A stretch of 48,838 nt of DNA from Planctomycetaceae bacterium (lineage in GTDB: Bacteria > Planctomycetota > Planctomycetia > Pirellulales > UBA1268), in the NCBI GenBank assembly GCA_011523305.1, contig WTHB01000151.1:1-48838 (forward strand). Reading direction: 5' to 3'. This document shows positions 18,624 through 27,998 of this stretch, one piece after another (within the stretch, counting starts at the first letter, position 1; each line of letters begins with the position of its first letter). The notes beneath the pieces were generated by a model. That model ran no database searches. It saw nothing but the letters and a program-made list of their open reading frames with translations, and was not told where the DNA came from. Both the position numbers and the translations under genes were made by a program.

Positions 18624-19306
18624 GCCGCCCTCGCGTGCGCAGCAGGGGCAAAACTGACTACCTCGCCAATCAACTGCACCCCGGTCGCAGCCAACGCCTG
18701 CTCAGACGCAGGGCAAGGGGGAGCATCATGATGCCGCACCATCAGCACCGCATCGAATCCAAAGGTGGCATTCCGGAGCTGGTGGATCCGCAGAGGCCCG
18801 GGCGGAAACCAGATACCCGCATCGACCAGCACGACATCACGGTCACCCTCAATCGCCTGCTGCCGCCACTGCCAGGTTGCCGCGTCGCCGATCAATTCCC
18901 GCCACCAGGCCGTGGCCGACTCAACCATCTTCACCTGCCAGTCGAGGTGCTCCAGCATGACCGCCACGCCACGCATGAGGGTGGTGCGTCCCTCACCCGA
19001 CTGATGGCCAGCGATCGCAATCACCCGGTGCCCCGCTTCGCGGGCCGCGCAGACTCGATCAGCCACCGTCCACCACTGTTCGGGATGGTCTTCCAGCAGC
19101 CGGGCCAGCACCGCATCAGCCGCCGAGAGCGCCACCGGTTCCTGCGCCCCGTCCGCAGCCGCCACCGCAGGCCTCGACGCCTGCACCGATGCGTGAACCG
19201 CAGCATCACCACGGGCATTCGCCACCCCGGCTGGTGCACCACTCACCTCACCTGGTCGGTCTGCGGCGTGCTGCACAAATGCCTGATCGAGTAGATCAAA
19301 GGTCAT
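18620..19306 (-). CDS. Tyrosine-autokinase-like (CpsD/Wzc-type) P-loop protein with Arg in Walker A
   Basis: Product of 228 aa. The ATG at 19306 follows GGGAGGAG and overlaps the stop of the preceding gene (ATGA). About 90 N-terminal residues are low-complexity and alanine-rich. Then comes VIAIAGHQSGEGRTTLMRGVAVML (95-118), which has the layout of the BY-kinase P-loop (usually S-x-x-P-G-E-G-K-S/T) but with Arg107 in place of the invariant lysine. DVVLVDAGIWFPPGPL (157-172) corresponds to Walker A-prime/B, and VLMVRHHD follows. No tyrosine-rich C-terminal tail is present. In characterised systems such proteins control polysaccharide chain length together with a membrane partner, which may be the gene upstream. 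Function here is inferred. Confidence 0.7.
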   Translation of the reverse strand: MTFDLLDQAFVQHAADRPGEVSGAPAGVANARGDAAVHASVQASRPAVAAADGAQEPVALSAADAVLARLLEDHPEQWWTVADRVCAAREAGHRVIAIAGHQSGEGRTTLMRGVAVMLEHLDWQVKMVESATAWWRELIGDAATWQWRQQAIEGDRDVVLVDAGIWFPPGPLRIHQLRNATFGFDAVLMVRHHDAPPCPASEQALAATGVQLIGEVVSFAPAAHARAA

Positions 19307-19857
19307 CGTACGCTCCTCCCGCCGGTGGATTCTGGCTCTGCGGCCAGCCGCACAACCGGCTCGCCCGTCTGCGGGGATGCTGGCCCGCGATATTCCACGG
19401 CGAGGACCGCCGCCCACACGAGTGCCGCCACGACCGCCAACACGGCGACGCCACCCCAGCGACCAGGCTGGGGCCGCTCACGTGACGGCTTGCGTGGGCC
19501 CACGGGTCGCGACCGGCGTCGTGGAGTAGCAGCCAACGGATGAGACGGCTCCGACCGAACTGCCGTCTTGCGGCCTTGTGCCTCCGGCCCCGACTTCAAG
19601 CATTCTGTCTTCAAGCATTCTGCGGCACCATCACAGCCAGCGTCTGCGACAACGGCGGTCGCGGACACTGTAGGCGACGCAACCTCGACCGCTGGCATCG
19701 CCAGTGGCTCTGGAGCCGGTTCCACGGCCGCAGGCAGAGGCGTTTCAGCCTGCTGCACCACCGGCGCCGGCAACGGCGGCACAAAATCCTCAAGCCGACC
19801 CCGCAGGTGCCGTTCCGATGGCGTCCCAACGGCTCGGAATGTCGCAATCGTCTCCAT
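19303..19857 (-). CDS. Single-pass membrane protein, first gene of the P-loop operon
   Basis: Product of 184 aa from the ATG at 19857, which follows a GGGGA site; the frame is open to 20055 but the extension looks non-coding. Residues 1-100 are Pro/Ala/Glu-rich and probably disordered. A basic stretch (PRRRSRPVGPRKPSRERPQP, 112-131) precedes one hydrophobic segment (WGGVAVLAVVAALVWAAVLA, 134-153), then about 30 residues. This predicts N-inside, C-outside topology. I recognise no domain. A 15-bp tandem repeat encodes ECLKT/ECLKS near residue 80. Its stop overlaps the start of the kinase-like gene, so it may be the membrane anchor or activator for the two P-loop proteins, as Wzz-like activators are for BY-kinases. 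That role is inferred. Confidence 0.65.
   Translation of the reverse strand: METIATFRAVGTPSERHLRGRLEDFVPPLPAPVVQQAETPLPAAVEPAPEPLAMPAVEVASPTVSATAVVADAGCDGAAECLKTECLKSGPEAQGRKTAVRSEPSHPLAATPRRRSRPVGPRKPSRERPQPGRWGGVAVLAVVAALVWAAVLAVEYRGPASPQTGEPVVRLAAEPESTGGRSVR
19594..19622. repeat. 15-bp tandem repeat inside the membrane-protein gene
   Basis: CTTCAAGCATTCTG occurs at 19594-19607 and again at 19609-19622, period 15. It is in frame and gives a five-residue duplication (ECLKT, ECLKS), in a region that looks disordered. Confidence 0.8.
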
Positions 19858-20177
19858 ACGCACCGATCCCCTTTGATGTTGCTTCGTCTCCCCAGCAGGG
19901 AGCACTTGAGGCGACGCCCAGCCCCACGCACAGGTTGCCAGGCCAGCGGTTTCCTGCATCTGAGAAAGGCCCTGCGTCACACACCCAAAAAAGCCCCTCC
20001 CGAGTGAACCGCCCGCCTTCTTCCAGCGGCCCCAATCGCCAGCCCCCGGTATCACGAGCGGACAGCCTCGCCTATAGTGGAGTGAATTAGTCAGCCGGCA
20101 CCGCTGACAACGCCGAGGGCGTTGGCGGCTTGCCGAAGTCGCAAACCTTGCCCCGTATTTCCCCGCACGAAAGCCTG
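19858..20177. promoter_or_regulatory. Divergent intergenic region between the P-loop operon and metH
   Basis: These 320 bases hold no gene that I can support. A possible -10 element TATAGT (20073-20078) faces metH, without a convincing -35. A perfect 6-bp hairpin (AACGCC, GAG loop, GGCGTT) lies at 20109-20123, about 55 nt before the metH start. I do not recognise a cobalamin, SAM or SAH riboswitch consensus, though an unusual variant cannot be excluded by eye. Confidence 0.35.
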
Positions 20178-23100
20178 ATGCCCAGTTCTCAGCCCCCCCG
20201 CACGGAGACCCTCCTCAGCCTTCTTTCACAACGCATCGCCATTCTGGATGGCGCCATGGGAACGATGGTGCACGCCCTCGAATTGGATGAACAGGGCTTT
20301 CGGGGTAAGCCATTCCGGGACCATGCCCGCGACCTCAAGAACTGCATCGATGTCCTCACGCTGTCGCAGCCGGACGCGATTCGCACGATCCACACCTCGT
20401 TTCTCGAGGCTGGCGCCGACATCATCGAGACCAACACGTTTGGGGCAACGCCGGTTGCTCTGGCCGACTTTGGCCTGTCCGAACGCACCCGGGAACTCAA
20501 TCTGGCTGCTTGCCGGATCGCCCGCGAGGCGGCTGACGTCGTCACCGCCCAGAATCCCGACCGGCCCCGATTCGTCGCCGGCTCGATCGGCCCCACAAAC
20601 AAGCAGTTGTCGATTGCCGGCAACGTGGCCGACCCTGGCCACCGCGACGTCACCTTTGACGAAATGGTCGCCTGCTATCGAGAGCAGATCGAGGCCCTGC
20701 TTGAAGGGGGCGTCGACCTGCTCCTGGCCGAAACTGCCTTTGACACCCTGGTGCTCAAGGCAGCCCTCTTCGCCATCGAAGATGTCTTTCAGACGACCGG
20801 CATCCGCCTGCCGGTGATGGCCTCCTTCACCGTGTTCGAAGGGGGCCGCACCCTTTCGGCCCAGACTGTTGAGGCCTGCTGGCAAAGCGTCGCCCACGCC
20901 GACCTGCTCAGCATTGGTATCAACTGTGCCCTCGGCCCGGAAAAAATTCGCCCCTACCTGGCCGACCTTTCCCGCATCACCCCACGGCTGGTCAGTTGCT
21001 ACCCCAATGCCGGGCTCCCCAACGCCCTCGGTGGCTTCGACGAAACCCCTGAAATGATGGCCTCGGTCATCGGGGAGTTCGCCCGTGACGGGCTGCTCAA
21101 CATTGTGGGCGGCTGCTGCGGCACCACCCCCGACCATATCCGCGCGATCGCCGAGGCAGTCGCTCCCTATCCGCCGCGCCGGCCGGCGGAGCCTCCGCGA
21201 TTAAGCCGCTACTCCGGCCTCGAACTCCTTGAGGTTCGGCCTGAAAGTAGTTTCACCATCATTGGTGAACGAACCAACGTCACTGGCTCACGGGCCTTTG
21301 CCCGCCTCATCAAGGAAGAAAACTACGAGGCCGCCCTCAGCGTGGCCCGTCAGCAGGTCGAAAATGGCGCGAATCTCATCGACGTAAATGTCGATGAGGG
21401 CATGCTCGATGGCCCGGCCGTGATGACCAAATTCCTCACGCTCCTGTCGAGCGAGCCTGACGTTTCCCGGGTGCCCATCATGATTGACTCCTCCCGCTGG
21501 GAGGTACTTGAGGCTGGCCTGAAGTGCATCCAGGGCAAAGGGGTCGTCAATTCCATCAGCCTCAAGGAGGGCGAAGAAATCTTCCTCCGGCAGGCCCGGA
21601 CGATCCGACGCTACGGCGCGGCGGTGGTCGTGATGGCGTTCGATGAAGAGGGACAGGCGACTGACATCGAACAGCGTGTGGCCATCTGTGAGCGGGCCTA
21701 CACCCTACTCACCGAACAGGCCGGCTTCCCCCCGGAAGACATCATCTTTGATCCCAACATCCTCACCGTGGCAACCGGGATGGAGGAACACAACCGGTAC
21801 GCGATCAACTTCATTGAAGCCACCCGCGAAATCAAACAGCGAATGCCCTTGGCCAAGATTTCTGGCGGCGTCAGCAATATTTCGTTCTCGTTCCGGGGGA
21901 ACAATGTTGTTCGCGAGGCGATGCACGCCTCCTTCCTCTACCATGCGATCAAAGCCGGCCTCGACATGGGCATTGTCAATGCTGGCCAACTGGCGGTCTA
22001 TGAGGAGATCGAGCCCGACCTCCTCGAAAAAATTGAGGACGTCCTCTTTGACCGGCGGCCCGATGCTACCGACCGGCTGATCGACCATGCCGAGCAGGTC
22101 AAAGGGCAGGGGGGCAGCGCCGCCGCCAAGACTGACGCCTGGCGGAGCCTCGGTGTGGAAGACCGACTGGCCCACGCGCTGCTCAAGGGCATCACCGACC
22201 ATGTCGAGGAAGATGTCGAGGCCGCCCGGGGCGAGTACGACACCAGCCTGGAAATCATCGAAGGGCCGCTGATGCGGGGCATGCAGACCGTCGGCGACCT
22301 GTTCGGAGAGGGCAAGATGTTCCTGCCTCAGGTCGTCAAGAGCGCCCGAGTCATGAAAAAGGCGGTCGGCTACCTACTGCCCTACATGGAAGAGGAACGC
22401 AAAGCCCAGGGGAACGAGCAGACCAAACGCGGCAAGGTGCTGATGGCCACGGTCAAAGGTGACGTGCATGACATCGGGAAAAACATCGTGGGGGTCGTTC
22501 TCGGCTGCAATGGCTATGAGGTCGTTGACATCGGCGTGATGGTTCCCTGCGCGACGATCATCGACAAAGCGCGCGAAGAACAGGTCGATATCGTCGGGCT
22601 CTCCGGACTGATCACCCCAAGCCTCGACGAAATGGTCCAGGTCGCCAAAGAGTTTGAGCACGACAAGATTGGCGTTCCGCTGCTGATTGGCGGCGCAACC
22701 ACCTCTGCCCGGCACACGGCAGTAAAGATCGCGCCGGTCTATTCCGGAGACGTCGTTCATGTCACCGACGCGTCCCGGGCGGCAGGTGTCGTTGAAAAAC
22801 TGCTCAATCCAGCCTCACGAGACGAGTTCGTCGCCGCCAATCGTGCGGCCCAGGCCCGGGACGTGGAAAACTTTCAGAAGCGGCAGCAGGCGACCCTGGT
22901 GCCCTATGCCACAGCGGTCTCCAAACGCTGGACCACCGACTGGTCGGTGGCCGAAATTGCCACGCCGACCTTCCTGGGCGTGCGGCCACTCCCTACGGTG
23001 CCGCTGGCCGAACTGGTGCCGTTTATCGACTGGTCACCCTTCTTCATGGCCTGGGAACTGCGGGGCAAGTATCCAGCCATCTTCGATGATGCCACAGTCG

Positions 23101-23873
23101 GCACAGAGGCCCGCAAGCTCTTTGCCGATGCCCAACGGATGCTCGATGAGATCGTCGCCAACGACCTGCTTGAGGCTCGGGGCGTTTACGGATTCTTCGC
23201 AGCCAACAGCGACGGCGATGACATTGTGCTCTACAGCGACGATGAACGTACTGCCGAATTGGGCCGGGTCCACACGCTCCGACAACAGTGGGAACGCCGG
23301 GGCCAGGAGACCTTCCACGCGCTGGCTGACTTCATCGCTCCTGTCTCAAGCGGCCGAAAGGATTACCTCGGCGGCTTTGCCTGCACGGCCGGCCACGGCT
23401 GCAGTGAGATCGCGGCCCGCTACGACCGCGAGCACGACGACTACAACTCGATTATGGTCAAGGCTCTTGCTGACCGGCTTGCCGAGGCCTTTGCCGAATG
23501 GCTGCACAAGCGGGCCCGTGATGACTGGGGCTTTGGCTCCACAGAGGCGCTCGACAACAATGCTCTGATTGCCGAAGCCTACCGGGGTATTCGCCCGGCT
23601 CCCGGTTATCCGGCTTGTCCCGATCACACGGAAAAGCCCGGACTCTTCCGGTTGCTGGGGGCAGAAGAAGCCGCTGGCATGCAGCTGACGGAAAGTTTTG
23701 CTATGACGCCAGCCGCCAGCGTCTGTGGGCTCTACTTCGGTCATCCTGAAAGCCGATACTTCGCAGTGGACCGGATTACCCGTGACCAAGTTGAAGCCTA
23801 CGCCGCTCGCAAGGACATGCCGGTAGTCGACGTGGAGCGGTGGCTTGCCCCCAACCTCGGCTACGACCCGTAA
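20178..23873 (+). CDS. metH: Cobalamin-dependent methionine synthase
   Basis: Product of 1231 aa, nearly the length of E. coli MetH (1227). It transfers the methyl group of 5-methyltetrahydrofolate to homocysteine through methylcobalamin. The ATG at 20178 is preferred to an upstream in-frame TTG at 20130. All four modules are present: homocysteine domain with the zinc cysteines GGCCGTTP (Cys313, Cys314); pterin-binding domain starting near [20 protein letters not shown]; cobalamin domain with [22 protein letters not shown], where His764 is the cobalt ligand; and the SAM-binding reactivation domain containing [15 protein letters not shown] near the end. It stands alone, followed 55 bp later by the recombinase gene. 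Confidence 0.97.
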   Translation: MPSSQPPRTETLLSLLSQRIAILDGAMGTMVHALELDEQGFRGKPFRDHARDLKNCIDVLTLSQPDAIRTIHTSFLEAGADIIETNTFGATPVALADFGLSERTRELNLAACRIAREAADVVTAQNPDRPRFVAGSIGPTNKQLSIAGNVADPGHRDVTFDEMVACYREQIEALLEGGVDLLLAETAFDTLVLKAALFAIEDVFQTTGIRLPVMASFTVFEGGRTLSAQTVEACWQSVAHADLLSIGINCALGPEKIRPYLADLSRITPRLVSCYPNAGLPNALGGFDETPEMMASVIGEFARDGLLNIVGGCCGTTPDHIRAIAEAVAPYPPRRPAEPPRLSRYSGLELLEVRPESSFTIIGERTNVTGSRAFARLIKEENYEAALSVARQQVENGANLIDVNVDEGMLDGPAVMTKFLTLLSSEPDVSRVPIMIDSSRWEVLEAGLKCIQGKGVVNSISLKEGEEIFLRQARTIRRYGAAVVVMAFDEEGQATDIEQRVAICERAYTLLTEQAGFPPEDIIFDPNILTVATGMEEHNRYAINFIEATREIKQRMPLAKISGGVSNISFSFRGNNVVREAMHASFLYHAIKAGLDMGIVNAGQLAVYEEIEPDLLEKIEDVLFDRRPDATDRLIDHAEQVKGQGGSAAAKTDAWRSLGVEDRLAHALLKGITDHVEEDVEAARGEYDTSLEIIEGPLMRGMQTVGDLFGEGKMFLPQVVKSARVMKKAVGYLLPYMEEERKAQGNEQTKRGKVLMATVKGDVHDIGKNIVGVVLGCNGYEVVDIGVMVPCATIIDKAREEQVDIVGLSGLITPSLDEMVQVAKEFEHDKIGVPLLIGGATTSARHTAVKIAPVYSGDVVHVTDASRAAGVVEKLLNPASRDEFVAANRAAQARDVENFQKRQQATLVPYATAVSKRWTTDWSVAEIATPTFLGVRPLPTVPLAELVPFIDWSPFFMAWELRGKYPAIFDDATVGTEARKLFADAQRMLDEIVANDLLEARGVYGFFAANSDGDDIVLYSDDERTAELGRVHTLRQQWERRGQETFHALADFIAPVSSGRKDYLGGFACTAGHGCSEIAARYDREHDDYNSIMVKALADRLAEAFAEWLHKRARDDWGFGSTEALDNNALIAEAYRGIRPAPGYPACPDHTEKPGLFRLLGAEEAAGMQLTESFAMTPAASVCGLYFGHPESRYFAVDRITRDQVEAYAARKDMPVVDVERWLAPNLGYDP

Positions 23874-23928
23874 CCATCACGGGCGGAGATCCTTGTCCGC
23901 GTTGCCGGCAGCTTCTGAGGATCGTTTC

Positions 23929-24930
23929 ATGCCCCGCCGTCACCCCACTCCTGAGGCTGCCTCGCCAGCGACCGCCCCGCCACGGCGGTCACGGATTCGG
24001 CGGATCGCTTACGACGGCGGCCAAGTCAAGCCACTGGCACAGGTCCGCTTCGCCGAGCTCGCTGACAGGTTTCTGGCGTACGTCACGCACGAGCGGGGCC
24101 TGGCTGAGAACACCCAGGCCGCCTATCGACGAGACCTCGAAACCTTCGCCCGCTGGCTCGGCGGCCGGAACCCGCTGCGGGTGACGATTCAGGATCTCGG
24201 TGATCACCTCAGCGACCTGTCCCGCCAGGGTCACGCCCGGACCAGCATCGCCCGCCACGCGGCAACGCTGCGGAGTTTTCATGCCTTCCTCCAGTTGGAG
24301 GGCGTTCGGGCCGACAATCCGGCAGAGCAACTCGTCCTTGCCCGCCCGGACGACACCATCCCTGGCGTCCTCACACCTGCTCAAGTCGACCGCCTGCTTG
24401 GTAGCCCGTCGGCCTTCACCGCTGCCGGCAGTCGGGACCGGGCACTCCTCGAACTGCTCTACGCCACTGGCTGCCGGGCATCCGAAGTCTCTGCCCTCCG
24501 ACTGGACGACCTGCATCTGGACGAACAGTTCTGCACCTGCCAAGGGAAAGGCAACAAGGAGCGGGTCGTGCCACTGGGGGGACGGGCCTGCACTGCGATC
24601 TCGACATGGCTTGAGGACCATCGGTCAGATCTCGCCGATCGTGGCCGCGAGCCCGGCTGGGTCATCCTCTCAAGCCGGGGCAACCGCCTTTCGCGGATGC
24701 GAATCTGGGAGATTGTTCGCCACCATGCCTCCGCGGCAGGGCTTCCTCCGGACATCTCCCCGCACACGCTCCGGCACAGTTTTGCTACCCACCTCGTCGC
24801 TGGCGGCGTCGACCTGCGACATGTGCAAGAGATGCTCGGCCATGCCAGCATCGCGACGACCCAGCGGTACACCCATGTCGACTCAGGCCGACTCAAGAGC
24901 ATCCACGACCGGTACCACCCCCGGCGATAA
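23929..24930 (+). CDS. xerD: Tyrosine recombinase XerD-type
   Basis: Product of 333 aa. The ATG at 23929 follows TGAGG at good spacing. It catalyses site-specific recombination, for the Xer family resolution of chromosome dimers at dif. The N-terminal SAM-like core-binding domain (FLAYVTHERGLAENTQAAYRRDL) is followed by the catalytic domain with all expected residues: Arg in ATGCRASEVSALRL, Lys in GKGNKERVVPLGG, His-x-x-Arg in HTLRHSFATHL, His in MLGHASIATTQ, and the nucleophile Tyr in RYTHVDSGRLK. The first 45 residues are an Arg/Pro-rich extension beyond the usual roughly 300 aa. No integrase-associated genes or att-like repeats are nearby, so a housekeeping Xer role is more likely than a mobile element. 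Confidence 0.9.
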   Translation: MPRRHPTPEAASPATAPPRRSRIRRIAYDGGQVKPLAQVRFAELADRFLAYVTHERGLAENTQAAYRRDLETFARWLGGRNPLRVTIQDLGDHLSDLSRQGHARTSIARHAATLRSFHAFLQLEGVRADNPAEQLVLARPDDTIPGVLTPAQVDRLLGSPSAFTAAGSRDRALLELLYATGCRASEVSALRLDDLHLDEQFCTCQGKGNKERVVPLGGRACTAISTWLEDHRSDLADRGREPGWVILSSRGNRLSRMRIWEIVRHHASAAGLPPDISPHTLRHSFATHLVAGGVDLRHVQEMLGHASIATTQRYTHVDSGRLKSIHDRYHPRR

Positions 24931-24956
24931 GGCCAGCGGCCCACCGGTCGGCCGCA

Positions 24957-25430
24957 TCATTCAGCCGACGGTGGCGCAAAGGTGATCTTCTTGATCATCT
25001 CGATCAGCCGCCCATCATCAATTCGCCCCGACACCGCTGTAATCGCACTGATCACATTGGCGTAATCCAGGTCATAGTCGCAGTCGAGTTCCAGTTCGAG
25101 ATCGCCAGCCGATGCTCCCGCATCATCGACAAGTCCGGCCACCAGTTGCCGCAGTTCACTGAAACCTTCGACCGGCCTGCCATCCACTCTGATACTAGCC
25201 AAACTGCCGTCAGGCTGGGCATCCAGCCGCACTTTGATCGGCGGCACTTGCAGGTCTTCGGTCGGCTGCCCTGCCGACTTCCCCAGCGGCATCCGGACAT
25301 CAAAGTCGCCCTCGGGAGCGATGATGTTGAGCGTGAGCATGAAAAAGATCATCAACTGAAACACGACGTCGATCATCGGCGTCATGTTGATGGCGACTTT
25401 TTCGAGGCGGCGGCGGGGCAGGGCAGGCAT
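24957..25430 (-). CDS. ExbD/TolR-family protein (second copy)
   Basis: Product of 157 aa. I chose the ATG at 25430 because GGAG lies 7 nt upstream; an in-frame ATG at 25448 would overlap the preceding gene and has no such site. The single membrane helix carries the essential aspartate (INMTPMIDVVFQLMIFFMLTLNII). A short tail of two-strand, two-helix type ends in a periplasmic domain. ExbD proteins form the rotor core inside an ExbB pentamer and convert proton flow into mechanical work across the envelope. The gene begins 4 bp after the first exbD ends, so the two are translated together. Two different ExbD proteins beside one ExbB suggests a heterodimeric core. Confidence 0.9.
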   Translation of the reverse strand: MPALPRRRLEKVAINMTPMIDVVFQLMIFFMLTLNIIAPEGDFDVRMPLGKSAGQPTEDLQVPPIKVRLDAQPDGSLASIRVDGRPVEGFSELRQLVAGLVDDAGASAGDLELELDCDYDLDYANVISAITAVSGRIDDGRLIEMIKKITFAPPSAE

Positions 25431-25434
25431 GAGA

Positions 25435-25911
25435 TCACTCCGGCTCATAGTGGGCACGGAGGGCAAATCGCTCAAAGCCCTCTTCCTGACAGGCACGAAT
25501 CACCCGCTGGACATCACCCGTGCTGGCCCGGCCATCAGCTCGGACGATCACGGTGGCCTGCTTGGGGTCTTTGCCTGCGGCAACGATGATTTCCCGCTCC
25601 CGCCGGAGGGGCGTGGTGATCTGATCGACCGGCACAATCTCACCGGCGTAGAGCACGCCACCCGTCGCGGTCAACTGCATCGTGATCGGTGTCTCAAGCA
25701 CGCCTTCGGCAGGCTTCGCCAACTGACTGGCCGGCAGCTGAATCCGCTCATCCTGCTCCGCTTCACTGAAGTTTAGCACGAACATGAAGAACGTAATCAG
25801 CTGAAACGTGACGTCGATCATCGGCGTCATGTCATTCTCAACGGTCGACGGGCCGGTGGTTTTTCGTGTCACGGTTGCGTCATCCTCATCTCTGCCAGCA
25901 GGCACGCCCAC
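25435..25911 (-). CDS. ExbD/TolR-family protein (first copy)
   Basis: Product of 158 aa if started at the GTG at 25911. A GTG at 25872, with GAGG upstream and a product of the more usual N-terminal length, is an equally possible start. The transmembrane segment with catalytic aspartate reads VENDMTPMIDVTFQLITFFMFVLNF. The periplasmic part (ATVIVRADGRASTGDVQRVIRACQEEGFERFALRA) matches the ExbD/TolR fold well. It is located 13 bp after the ExbB-like gene and 4 bp before the second exbD. The two ExbD proteins share the membrane motif but differ in the periplasmic part, so they are not recent duplicates. Confidence 0.9.
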   Translation of the reverse strand: MGVPAGRDEDDATVTRKTTGPSTVENDMTPMIDVTFQLITFFMFVLNFSEAEQDERIQLPASQLAKPAEGVLETPITMQLTATGGVLYAGEIVPVDQITTPLRREREIIVAAGKDPKQATVIVRADGRASTGDVQRVIRACQEEGFERFALRAHYEPE

Positions 25912-25924
25912 CAGCGAACGGGCA

Positions 25925-26749
25925 TCACTTCTTCACCACAGGCACCTTTGCAATCAGCCGCACTCCTTCTGCCTCAATATCACTGGTAAATCGCTCCAAC
26001 CAGTTGCGAAACAGACTGAAGCAGGCCACCGCCGGAATCGCCAGCCAGAGCCCAATCAGCGTGGTGACGAGCGCCTGTGAAATGCCTGTCGCCAGTTCCG
26101 CCGGCTTTGGCTGGGTGGCCGACTGGGCAATCACCGTGAAGGCACTCACCATGCCGCTGACGGTGCCGAGCAGGCCAAACATCGGCGCAAGCGCCCCGAC
26201 CAACGAGACATAACTGATTTTGTGCTCCAGCCGCATCGTTTCCTCGCCCTGGGCCTCCCGCATGGCTTCGAGCGATTGCTGGTAGCCGACCTGAAGCTTC
26301 ACCAGTCCCGCAGCCAGCACCCGGCCAAGCGGGGAATCGTCTGCTTTGGCAAGTTCGTAGGCCTGCTGAAACTCTTTCCTGCCCAGATGCGACTCAAACC
26401 CCTCGATCAGATCTGGGGGCATCAGCACAGCCCGTCGCAGCTGCAGGAAACACATCACCAGCAGGGCCACCAACGCAAACGACAGCCCCAGAAAGACCAT
26501 CACGAACGTGGGGCCGAGCGCCCTGACGTAGTAGACCAGCAAGTTCGGCGGTGCTGCCGGGGTCGCGTCGATCACCGGGGCGGGGTCTGCCATCCGACCG
26601 GCCGGCGGTGCCACCTCACCGACGGCTCTTCCTACTGCGGCATCTCCGGGCGCCGCCGATTCCTGGCCACGCCCCTGGGTTGCCCAGAGGGTGCTACTCA
26701 AGCCAACTACCAGGACACCTACCCACAGCCGGGCGCTGCTTGTTTGCAT
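25925..26749 (-). CDS. MotA/TolQ/ExbB proton-channel protein
   Basis: Product of 274 aa from the ATG at 26749, with GGAG upstream. A signal-like N-terminus (LWVGVLVVGLSSTLWATQG) and a Pro/Ala-rich linker precede the ExbB core. Three membrane helices follow: VYYVRALGPTFVMVFLGLSFALVALL; the family signature region YVSLVGALAPMFGLLGTVSGMVSAF; and ISQALVTTLIGLWLAIPAVACFSLF. The N-terminal signal-peptide form is common in planctomycete and Bacteroidetes relatives. It would form the pentameric stator around the two ExbD proteins encoded next. With the TPR genes upstream it may make an envelope machine that does not use TonB; no tonB, tolA, tolB or pal is present here. Confidence 0.9.
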   Translation of the reverse strand: MQTSSARLWVGVLVVGLSSTLWATQGRGQESAAPGDAAVGRAVGEVAPPAGRMADPAPVIDATPAAPPNLLVYYVRALGPTFVMVFLGLSFALVALLVMCFLQLRRAVLMPPDLIEGFESHLGRKEFQQAYELAKADDSPLGRVLAAGLVKLQVGYQQSLEAMREAQGEETMRLEHKISYVSLVGALAPMFGLLGTVSGMVSAFTVIAQSATQPKPAELATGISQALVTTLIGLWLAIPAVACFSLFRNWLERFTSDIEAEGVRLIAKVPVVKK

Positions 26750-26795
26750 CGCTGCTCCATCCCTGACGTCTTCCGGTCTGCCGCCGACACGCATC

Positions 26796-26807
26796 CTGAC
26801 GCGTCAG
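26796..26807. promoter_or_regulatory. 12-bp perfect palindrome upstream of the ExbB gene
   Basis: CTGACGCGTCAG is a perfect 12-bp palindrome, 47 bp upstream of the ExbB-like start, with another TGACG half-element at 26764. It would suit a dimeric regulator, but no regulator gene is linked and it may be chance. Confidence 0.25.
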
Positions 26808-26873
26808 CTTCACGGCCCACCAGAACTCACAGGATACCGTCAGCAGCAGAACCACGCCAAGCCGAGCCTAGGG

Positions 26874-27998
26874 TCAACTGCCATCGGCCGACAAGGCAGC
26901 GGACCACCGACTGGCAGGATACTGCTGCTCAAGGCGACGGCGGGCCTCGGCCGCCCGTTGCGGGTAGCCTCCCTCACGCCAAAGCGCGACCAGGTGCGCA
27001 AGCGCCTCGGCATGCAGGCCAGGATCACTCGGATAGACCAGATCGACTGTCAGGTAGGCCACCAGCGCATCCTGCTGCTGGTCGGCTGCCAGACAGGCCT
27101 TCCCGAGCAGGCCGTATCCCGCGGCGATCAGCCGCTCCGCCTGCCGATCACCGCTGGCGGGAACCTCGGCTGCGGCGAGCACTTGGCGAATCGCCGCCAC
27201 CGCCTCAACCGGACGCTGCTGCGTGACGAGGCTACCGGCAACCCCCAACTCTGCCGCCCATTTCTCGCGCTGACTGGCGGCATCACCCGCCCGAATCGCC
27301 AACGCCCGCTGGAACGCCGCCGTCGCTTCCTGCGGCTGTCCCGCTCCCAGCAACGCATCGCCCTCCAGACGGGCGGCCCGAATCGCCACCGCCGGCGGGC
27401 CGGATGCCAGTTCCTGATAGCGGGCGATGGCCGCCTCGACGTCTCCAGCAGCCAGTGCAAGCCGACCGGCCAGTTCGAGCATTGCATACCGATGGATTGT
27501 CCGGCTGTAGCGGTCGAGAAACCCCTCAACCAGCTGCTGGGCTGCCGGCAGTTCGGTCCCGGTCGCCAGGGCCTGCCCCGCCGTCGCGGCAGCGCGAACG
27601 TAGTCCCCCTCCGCCCGAATCGCGACGACCGCCTCATCGAGATCGGCCGTCTCAACCCCAGCCAACGCCGCCAAGGCAGCGGCATAGTCGTCCTCAAGCA
27701 GCAGCCGCTTGGCGTCGGTTACGGCCCGCGGCTCATCGCCGAATTGCACCATGACGATGTCGGCAACGCTGATCTTCTGCCGCCCCCCCCGCGTGCCGTC
27801 AAAATCGATGGCATCAGGTGAGATATCAGTAATCGTGCCAAACATGGTCCCCTCACTGGTCACCAGCTGATCGGCTGCCACCGCACGACCAGCTGAACCG
27901 ACAGCCACCAGGCCGATCGTCAGACAGCCTGCCATGAGCACCCAGCGTCCGCCGTAACGCAGCCGCTCCTGCCATGACCGTGTCAGTGCATTCCTCAT
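26874..27998 (-). CDS. Secreted TPR-like protein coupled to the 1032-aa gene
   Basis: Product of 374 aa. Its ATG overlaps the stop of the gene before it (ATGA). A signal peptide (VLMAGCLTIGLVAVGSAGRAVAA) is followed by a short beta-domain (TSEGTMFGTITDISPDAIDFDG and KISVADIVMVQFGDEPRAV). Helical repeats of TPR type then run to the end (AMLELAGRLALAAGDVEAAIARYQEL, ALLGAGQPQEATAAFQRALAIRAGD, LLGKACLAADQQQDALVAYLTV). It is probably periplasmic. Position between the large repeat protein and ExbB-ExbD-ExbD suggests it is a partner of that motor. No catalytic motif is visible. Confidence 0.8.
   Translation of the reverse strand: MRNALTRSWQERLRYGGRWVLMAGCLTIGLVAVGSAGRAVAADQLVTSEGTMFGTITDISPDAIDFDGTRGGRQKISVADIVMVQFGDEPRAVTDAKRLLLEDDYAAALAALAGVETADLDEAVVAIRAEGDYVRAAATAGQALATGTELPAAQQLVEGFLDRYSRTIHRYAMLELAGRLALAAGDVEAAIARYQELASGPPAVAIRAARLEGDALLGAGQPQEATAAFQRALAIRAGDAASQREKWAAELGVAGSLVTQQRPVEAVAAIRQVLAAAEVPASGDRQAERLIAAGYGLLGKACLAADQQQDALVAYLTVDLVYPSDPGLHAEALAHLVALWREGGYPQRAAEARRRLEQQYPASRWSAALSADGS

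Noticed and set aside
23929-24930. Tyrosine recombinase as the integrase of a genomic island
   Set aside because: Flanking genes are metH and the exbD cluster; no tRNA, direct repeats or phage genes are seen, and the protein matches XerD.
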